The position numbers and the translations under genes are program-made. A model generated the notes under the pieces. That model saw only the letters and a list, made by a program, of their open reading frames with translations. It was not told the DNA's origin and did no database searches. A stretch of DNA of 64,000 nucleotides. Origin: Karstenula rhodostoma CBS 690.94 (Eukaryota; Ascomycota; Dothideomycetes; Pleosporales; Didymosphaeriaceae). Every line of letters starts with the position of its first letter. Within the stretch, counting starts at the first letter, position 1. The DNA lies in assembly GCA_010093485.1 (NCBI GenBank), contig MU001509.1:428256-492255 (forward strand), in the 5' to 3' direction. Shown piece by piece: positions 55,122 to 64,000 of this stretch.

Positions 55122-55441
55122 TTTTCCTACTAAGAAATTCTATCCTTTCCCCCTAGAAATTCTTCTATTTTCCCCTACTTTTTAGAGAGAATTCTAGATT
55201 ACCTTTCCTCTATCTACTTTATACTAGCCCTATATCTTTAAATACTTTTATAAAGTATATAGAGGTTTTTTAATATTAACTAGTTAGTATTAAAGAACCT
55301 CTATATACTTTATAAAAGTATTTAAAAATATAGGGCTAGTATAAAGTAGATAAAAAAGAGGTAATCTAGGATCCTCTCTAAGAAATAGGGGGAAATAGAA
55401 AAACTTCTAAAAGAAAAAGGGATAGAATTTCTTAGTAGTAG
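55122..55441. repeat. Near-perfect 320-bp inverted repeat (foldback)
   Basis: The left arm (ttttcctactaagaaattct... to ...ttaatattaactag) is mirrored by the right arm (...ttagtattaaagaacctcta to ...gaatttcttagtagtaggaaa). The axis is the ctag at 55,280-55,283. The arms, about 160 bp each, differ mainly by transitions and short gaps. Confidence 0.75.
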
Positions 55442-55733
55442 GAAAGCTATAGGGTTTTTTCTTACTAGAACTTTATAATTATTACTAGTTTAGTAATAGT
55501 ATACCTAGTAATTATATTAATAATAATCTTAGTAGCTATATAAATATTAACCTTAATAGTAAAAATAGATACTTCTTCTAGTAAAAGAGATATAATAATA
55601 AATATTATAGCTACTATCTAAAGTATTTTATTAAAATATTACTTATAAGTATATATTTATACTCTTATATTAGTAAGTTAGCCTTTACTTTAGTAAAATA
55701 TATAATAGGTATAGTAATATTTACTATAAATTA

Positions 55734-57220
55734 TACTAACCTATTATAACTAGCTTAGTAGTATATATAATAAAGTATAGTAAGTAAGCTACTCTAGTAA
55801 TATATAGTATATAGGTATATAGTAACTATTTACTATATATAAATATATCTACTATCTACTATAATCTATAGTTACTATATTTAACTAAAACTATTACTTT
55901 TTTCCTTTTTACTTATAATAACCTATATTTTCTCTACTACTTTATAATTACCTTAATAAATTATAACTATAGTACCTATACTTATAATACTAATAAGTAT
56001 TATTCTATTAGACTTAGCCTATATTAGTATATTTTATAATCTCGTTATAGAGTATAATAGTAAAGTAACCCTTAATATATTTACTAGAGTTTTTAACTAT
56101 AATATATCTATATTTAACCCTATATTTATTATAATTAGGGAGATAATAGGCTTATACCTAGATATACTCTCCTACTTAAAGGGCTTAGATAAACTAGTAG
56201 CTATTATAATAGTAAAAAATAAAATATATAATAAAATAAAATAAATAGAAGAGGGTATTATCCTATAAGAGTTAGGGATTCTACTAGAAGTTTTTAACTA
56301 TCTATAGTAGGTAGTCCTTTTAAAATAATAAGAGGATTAGGCCTATAAAGACTCTATAGTAATACTAAAATATACTTACCTACTATTTTAGAAGTAATTA
56401 GTAACTAATAGTATATATAGAACTAAAGAGTATATACCTAAGTACTAATATATAAAAAAGGATATATAAGTATTACTTAAAAAGAACTAGCCCTTCTAAT
56501 TTAATAAAATCCTTATTATAGTATATAATAACTATAGCTAATAGTTTACTAATTCTATTATCTAACTATATACTAGAAATCTAATTTAGTTTATAAATAA
56601 TATAAAACTTATCCTCTATAAAAAAAATTAAGTTAGTAGATTTACTTATAAGAGTATAGAGTATAGTATATTCTAAATTAAGATATAGAAGGTAATAGAG
56701 ATATATAACTATAAGTTATTTAATAGAATAGTAGAATTAAGATAGTAATTCTAAAGTATAGTAGAAGATATTTTTATTCTACTAGAAATATAGAGCCTTA
56801 TTACTAACTAGGTTTATATACTAAAGGAGCTTAGTTAGACTATATAACTAGTTATAGTAGTTAATAAAAATAAAGATATATATAGTATACTTTCTATATC
56901 TATATATATTATAGTATACTAATAATTATCTTAGATATAGTAATTATATAGTATATATATTAAATTAGAAAGGCTATCTAGACTAGTAATATAAATAATA
57001 TAATAATATTAGGATAGGAATATTAATATATAAAAGGCTAATAATAAGAATATAAAATTCTACTTTTTACTATAATTTATAGTATAGAGTCTTTATACTA
57101 TATACCCTTCTATAATAAAAATATATAAAAGACTACTACTTTTATACTCTCTTAATAGATAAAGTACTACTATATATATATCTAGTATAAGTATATAGAT
57201 ATACTAGATATTATAATAGC
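55734..57220 (+). repeat. Copy A of an unidentified RIP-degenerated coding repeat
   Basis: It matches 62,612-64,000 over its length, with about 100 extra bp near 56,885-56,990. A plus-strand frame (about 56,010-56,560) reads as protein (e.g. IFYNLVIEYNSKVTLNIF, LDILSYLKGLDKLVAIII) interrupted by TAA and TAG only, as when CAA, CAG and TGG codons are hit by RIP. I could not name the protein. Confidence 0.65.
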
Positions 57221-60200
57221 TAATACTAAAGAATTAACCTTATAAGATATAGTAATTTATTATAATATTTAATAAGAGAACCTTATAGATAAAGTATAGC
57301 CTAGTAATATAAAGATAACTATAAAATAGAATAGAAATATTAGAAATTATAGTAATTTATTATACTATTTAGTAGTTAAACCTAGTATAGATAGTATAGT
57401 ATAAGAATATAAATATATCTATAGTATAAATAGAGAGAAATATAAGTAGAGGTAATTTAGTAATAGTATAGAATTATACTATATAATAAAGTAATTTATA
57501 GTAAAAGTAATAGTAGTAAATAGTAGTATTATTTATTAGTAAGAGAGGGTAACTATACTAGTTTAAAATAGGTTAGGTTACTAAGCTAAGGTCGCGTAAT
57601 AACTAATATAGGGTAATAATAATAAATTAAATCTTCTCTTTTATACTAAGTAACTCTATAATATAGGGTAATAATAATAAACTAATACTCCTCTTTTATA
57701 CTATATAATCCTTATAATACTATCTATTTTTAATATACTATATATATATCTATAGTTATAATAAAGTAAAAATAGGCTATAGTAATTTAGTTTAAAGATA
57801 TAGTAAAATAGTATAAGTAAATAGTAGTAAACTACTAATAATAGATACCTAAGGGTATTATAATAGTTAGGCTTTAACTATAAGAATTATAGATTAGTAT
57901 ATAGAATAAAATAGTATAGTATACCCTTTATAAGGCCTATAAGAATTTAATATTATTTAGTTATATCCCTTAAATAGATATTTATAAAATAGTATATAAT
58001 AAGGTACTTAGTAAATTATAAATAAATAAGTAGTTTAAAGTTTTTTAGAACTACCCTTATTTAGTACTTTAGAATAAGAAGAAGATAAAGATTTAATATA
58101 ATAGAATTATATTTAGAATCTAGATAATAGTATTATAGGTAATAAGAAATAAATAGAAAGCCCTAATAATAGATATAGTAAATAAAGAAAAATCTAGAAG
58201 CCTAAATATATTAACTCTACTATAAATTCTAAAGTATATAGAATTAGTTAGTTCTACTATAAATACTAGTATAGCTAGTATAACTATACTTTATATACTC
58301 TACCTTAATACTAATTTAATAACTTATATTAAAAATAACTAGCGCTCTTTTAGTATAAATAGACTAAACTTCTAGGTATATAATAAAAGTATAAAAGTCT
58401 TCTCTATTTAATTTTTATTATTTATCTAATCTAACTATATTTCTATAATAACTAGCTAAGAAGATAGAGAGGTTAGGTTAATTTTAATTATACTTAATAT
58501 ATTAAAGAATATTACTAGTAAAAACCTTAGTATACTAAATCTAGGGATAGTATAGTTTAATTTATAGTTACTTAGTACTATAATACTAAGGAAGATTAGG
58601 ACTACTACTATACTATAGACTAAGATATAGTAATAAGTAGTAAATAGGGTATTAGAATAGAATATTATAATTACTTTTCTAAATATTATACTAGAGGGTA
58701 TATATATTCTTACCCTACTTCTTTATAATATTATACTAATAAATCTACTAGATAAGGCTTTTATTAAACTATATAGTAGACTCTAATAATAAGATATTAG
58801 AGATAAAGTAGTTTATAGCTAGTATAATAATACTAATAGTTAAGAAAGTAATAGTTATATATAACTAGTATAAAAAGGTAAGAACCTAGTATCTATAGAT
58901 AGAAATTTAATATAAATTATAGTAAACTAATATCTAATAGCCCCTAGTCTATTAGTATAAAGAATATTATCTAGTCTACCCTCTATTACTATTAATTTCT
59001 TAGATACTAAGTAAAGATAATAAGAACTATCTAAAGATTTAAATAATAATAATAAGTTATTAATTTTATACCCTTTTATACTAGCTTATAACTTATTAAT
59101 ATATTTATAAGTCTTTAGTAATAGCTTAGTAAGTATATACTATTTATCTCTATAAAGATTACTATTACTATATATAATAATACTATATAACTTATTACTA
59201 GTAGATATAGATAGAGTAAAGGTACTTATAATAATAAATAAGGTAGACCTATTTACTAGTAGTAAGGCCCTAAATATAGAATTTAAATAAACTTTAATAT
59301 AAAAATAGTTAGAGGAGCTTAGATATATATTATAATAAATTACTATAAATTTTTATCTAAATAGAATAATACTAATAACTATATATAGAGTAAATACTAC
59401 TATTAATACTAAACTTAGCTAGGTATATACCTAAATAACCCTTAAGTTATACCTTAAGATAGCTAAAATATTTATACTTAATAAGAATATCTTAATAATA
59501 TTATATAAATAAATTCTATTCCTATTTATATAAGGCCTTATATCTAGAATAAAAATATTCGTCTACTAATAAATAGCGCTAGCTAAGATAGTTATATAAA
59601 GTAAAATATTTAGAAATAGTAATAATAGATTTAAATCTAGTATAGGGAAGTTATATCTATATCTAATAAAGTTTATTATAAAATACTAGATTACTTAATA
59701 GAATATAAGTATTTAGTAGTATTAAAATAATTATCTAGTAAAGGCTTATTTATAAAAAGGCTAGAATAGTCCTTATCTAAGCTAGAATATATACCTACTT
59801 CCTTATTTATACTTAATATAGTCTTAAATATATATATATAAGATACTAATAGGATATAGTTAGCTTTTTATAGTTATAAATACTAGTAATAACTAGGTAA
59901 ATATTATATTAAGTCTACTATACTAGGCCTCTATAGTAGAGTATAAGATACTACTATTCTACTTTATAATTAAATATAAACTAATAAAATATATTATATA
60001 TAACTAACTTAAAATATACTACTAATAGGAGGTATAATAAGATAAAAAAAATATAGAGTATAAATAGTTATAATAATATAACTTATTTAAAGACTTTATA
60101 CTATTAGCCCTATAAGAATTAATAGATATTACCCTATTTTCTAAACTCTTTAAAAATAAGCTAGCTATTATATATATAAAGCTATAATATAGTAATATTA

Positions 60201-62611
60201 TTATTAGTAAAGATAATAGTAAGAGTCTAAGTTAGGTATATAACTTTAAGAAGTTTAAAAAAAGGGTTATAGTATAATATAAAATAAGCACTCCTATACT
60301 ATATAGTCTAAATCTAGTAAATATACTAGAAGATATAATATTCTAAGGGTTAAATATAGAAGTAGGGGTATTCTATACTTTACTTATACTATAAGTTATA
60401 TACTAATAGATTAAAAAGACTAAGACTATAATAACTAAAAATAGAAAAGATATAGAATTAAATAAAGCCCTAATTAATATAAAAGATATTATATAGGATA
60501 AAGATTATAATATCTATTCTATAAAATTTTAAATATTTAAATTCCTAAGTAGGCTCTAATATATAAAGATAGCTTAAAATAACTTTAGTCTTATAGTCTA
60601 TTAGATTATATTAGAAACCCTATATAAAAATAAATCTAGAATACTTATAAACTACTTCTTCTATTTTATAGTATAGGAGTTTTAGTAACCTAAGTATAAA
60701 AATAGCTTTCTAAATAAAATATATAGAATAAAATATAATATTATTCTCTAGTACCTTTTATATAAATATAGTCTAGCTAAATAAAGTATTATTAATAATT
60801 AGTAAGTCTAAAGGGTAAAGTTACTATTATACCCTTATAAAAGGCTAACTAGGATTTTTAATATAATCTAAAAAGGGAATACCTAAGTAGGTTATAATAT
60901 AAAAAAGGTAGGCCAAAAATATAATATACTCTAAAATACTAAGTTTATTAATTATAGTAAAATTATAGTATATATTATATAGACTCTACTTATTAAATAT
61001 AATAAATATATACTAAGACTTAATAGAAAGCCTTTACTATAGATAGCCTAAATAGAATTTATTTAGTAGAATATTACTATCTAATATAATAAGGTAAATA
61101 GAATAGTCCTTTAAAATACTATTTAGATAGTATAGAAGGAAAAAGAGAGTACTATAACTAATAAAAGTAGGACTATTAATATTAGTATATTTAAATTATA
61201 CTATAACCTCTATATTATAAATACTTTACTATTACTAGTATAGTTCTATAAAATATATAGTATTAATATCTATACTAATAAACTCTACTTAATCTATAAT
61301 AATTTTAAAAACTCTATACTTTTTATATACTTTAATAAAGTAATAAAGGGTAATATAAAATAGATTAAAATTAGAAAATATATCCTTAAAATAGAGAATA
61401 TAAAAAAGAGTAAAAATTTAGGTTTTAGCCCTAATAGGAAACTCTACTAAAATAAGATACTATTTAGTATTAAGATACCTATTATAGCCCTTTTTTATAC
61501 TATTATAAGTATACTATATATTACTATAAGTTACTATACTAATAATAATAGGGTATTTAAAAGCTACTATATAGTTAAATAAGTATAATTATTAAATCTT
61601 AATCTATAGATAATACTATAGAAATAAAATTTAAAATTTCTCTAATCTATAATAGTCTTATATTTCTAAAGTAGTAGGTTATAGTTAATATATTTAATAA
61701 TATTAATAGTCTATTAAGGGTTATTATAGCTAATATACCCTTATATACTAAAGGGGTTAACCTAGTAAGAGTAAATATAGTAATTCTTAACTTACTACTA
61801 TTAAAAATTAAGATATATAAATAGTTTATTTAGAGACCTATATATATAAGATAGAAAGAGTTAAAGGTATATATAGTATTATTTTATAATATATATAGTT
61901 AGGTAGATATATATATAATAGAGTATAAAATATTTTTAGAGAAAATAAATAAAGTAATTATAAAGAATACTAAAAGTATAAATATTTATAAGGAAGATAA
62001 TACTATAGTAATTAATTAAAGTAGTAAAGGATAGTACTATAATAAGGTATAAGGTAAAGAGAATATAATATAATAGTTAGTATAAGTAGTAATAAAAGTT
62101 AGCTTAAGGTAGACCTATATATAATATCTAGACTAAAATATATATAGTAAACTATAGTAATTTAGCCTAATATTAAGATAAAGAAGTAATAATACTTAAA
62201 TATAGTAATAAAATATACTAATAGAGGATAATTAATTAGAGGGTAGTAGATATAATATTACTTCTAGTAGTTATAGAGAATTATACTAAATTATTATATA
62301 TAATATATAGGTTTTCTTATATATATTTTAACTATATTCTAATAGCTATATATAATAAAGATAATCTTATACTAGCTCTAAAAAGTATAAAAGCCCTTAA
62401 TTAACTAAAGGTATAGTTTTTTAGCTATTTAGCCCTTATATTTAGCTATAGTACTTAGAATTCTCTAATAATTATAATAATATAGAAAGATCCCTAAAAC
62501 TTAAAAATTATTATTAGGCTCTTATAAATAAGTAGTATAGGTAAGAGTACTAATCTAGAAAATACTAGAGCTAAGTTTAACTATACCTTTATAAAAATTT
62601 ATAATTCTTTT
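57221..62611. repeat. RIP-degenerated DNA between the two repeat copies
   Basis: It has the same composition as its flanks. Several plus-strand stretches (around 60,600-61,300) look like former coding sequence with TAA/TAG stops, possibly the body of the same element as copies A and B. The element class is unresolved. Confidence 0.5.
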
Positions 62612-64000
62612 TACTAACTTATTATAACTAGCTTAGTAGGATATATAATAAAATATAGTAAATAAGCTATTTTAGTAATATATAGTATATAGGTATATAG
62701 TAACTATTAACTATATATAAATATATCTATTACCTACTATAATTTATAATTACTATACTTAAATAAGACTATTATTTTTTTTCTCCCTACTTATAATAAC
62801 CTATACCTTCTCTACTACTTTATAATTACCTTAATAAATTATAACTATAGTACCTATACTTATAATACTAGGTAATATTAGTCTACTAGATCTAAATCTA
62901 GCCTATATCTATATATTTTATAATCTTATTATAGAGTATAATAGTAAGGTAACCCTTAATATACTTATTAGAGTTCTTAACTATAATATATCTATATTTA
63001 ACTTTATATTTACTATAATTATAGAAATAATAGGCTTAGCTCTAGATATACTCTTCTACTTAAAGAGTTTAAATAAACTAGTAGCTATTATAGTAGTAAA
63101 GTATAAAATATATAATAATATAGAATATATAGAAGAGGTTATCCTTTTATAATAGTATAGAATTATATTAGAAGTTTTTAACTATCTATAATAAGTAGTC
63201 CTTTTAAATAAATAAAAGTATTAGGCTTATAGAGACCCTATAATAATACTAAAATATACTTATTTATTACCTCTAAAGTAATTAGTAACTAATAGTATAT
63301 ATAGAATAAAAGTATATTTATTTAATTACTAATATATAAAAAAAGATATATAAGTATAGCTTAGAGAGAACTAATCCTTCTAATTTAATAAAATTCTCCT
63401 TATAGTATATAATAGCTATAGCTAATAGTTTACTAACCCTATTATTTAACTATATACTAGAAATCTAATTTAGTTTCTAGATAATAAGAAACTTATCCTT
63501 TATAAAAAAAATTAAGTTAGTAGATTTACTTTTAAGGGTATAGAATATAATATACTTTAGATTAAAATATAGGAGATAATTAAGATATATAGCTATAAGC
63601 TATTTAATAGAATAGTATAATTAGAGTAGTAGTTCTAAAGTATAGTAAAAGATATATTTATTTTATTAGAAATATAGAGTTTTATTACTAATTAGACTAG
63701 TATACTAGAGGAGTTTAGTTAGGCTATATAGCTAGTTATAGTAGTTAATAAGGATAAAAATATAGATAATTAGTAATATCTAGATAGGGATACTAATATA
63801 TAAAAGAATAATAATAAGAATATAAAATTCTATTTTTTACTATAATTTATAGTATAGAGTCTTTATACTATATACTCTTATATAGTAATAGTATATAAAA
63901 GACTATAGCCTTTATACTCTTTTAATAAATAAAGTACTACTATATATATATCTAGTATAAGTAGATAAATATACTAGATATTATAATAAATTATACTAAA
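62612..64000 (+). repeat. Copy B of the unidentified coding repeat, cut by the window end
   Basis: It starts at the same sequence as copy A (tactaacYtattataactag). The offset is 6,878 bp at the start and 6,770 bp at the end. It continues beyond the window. Confidence 0.65.

Larger units (their letters stand above)
39285..64000. other. AT-rich, RIP-saturated chromosomal compartment
   Basis: The last 24.7 kb are almost free of CpA and TpG dinucleotides and rich in TpA, in contrast to everything to the left. This is the signature of repeat-induced point mutation. No intact gene, tRNA or rRNA is visible. Confidence 0.9.

Noticed and set aside
39285..64000. Mitochondrial DNA insertion or centromere as the cause of high AT
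   Set aside because: LTRs, RT and integrase traces, transition-only differences and loss of CpA/TpG point to RIP-mutated transposons. A centromeric role cannot be judged from sequence alone.

Overview
The window looks like chromosomal DNA of a filamentous ascomycete (Pezizomycotina). Short introns of about 41-88 nt with GTRNGT-type donors and CTRAY-like branch sites interrupt the genes. The families present (NACHT/NLR-like, GT31, rhodopsin-domain membrane protein, GH114, BIM1-like copper protein, secreted M14 carboxypeptidase) are typical of these fungi. The window falls into two compartments: a gene-bearing, GC-equilibrated part (1 to about 39,290) and an extremely AT-rich part with almost no CpA/TpG (about 39,290-64,000), as expected after repeat-induced point mutation (RIP). 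A Dothideomycete or Leotiomycete-like host is plausible, but the genus cannot be read from the sequence.

Left part. A NACHT-domain protein (5' end outside the window) is followed by a basic Ser/Arg-rich protein with one intron and a GT31-like type II membrane glycosyltransferase. Next comes a tandem array of three diverged minus-strand paralogues (5.4-11.1 kb) of a family I do not recognise. They share core motifs and even their proximal promoter. The first copy is partly decayed. A RING protein and two obscure minus-strand genes follow.

Middle. At 15.86-16.43 kb lies a small secreted protein with about 18 DPLAS-type pentapeptides between two near-identical Cys/Arg motifs. It has a TATA box and one intron and is the most striking single gene here. 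Then come a large coiled-coil protein of unknown function, two related DUF6590-like proteins (the first apparently interrupted by an in-frame TAG and a frame change), a Pro-rich nuclear-looking protein and a conserved fungal protein with a charged coiled coil.

Right part of the gene-bearing region. A run of exported or membrane proteins follows: a BIM1/X325-like GPI copper protein, an M14 carboxypeptidase, a 59-residue mini-gene, a rhodopsin-domain 7TM-type protein, a GH114-like glycosidase, and an unknown protein with a hydrophobic double segment next to the AT-rich boundary.

AT-rich compartment. It holds a complete but RIP-destroyed Ty1/copia-type LTR retrotransposon on the minus strand (39,344-46,550; 208-bp LTRs differing only by transitions). 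It also holds a near-perfect 320-bp inverted repeat, two copies of an unidentified RIP-degenerated coding repeat about 6.9 kb apart, and other unclassifiable RIP-degenerate sequence. No functional gene is visible in it.
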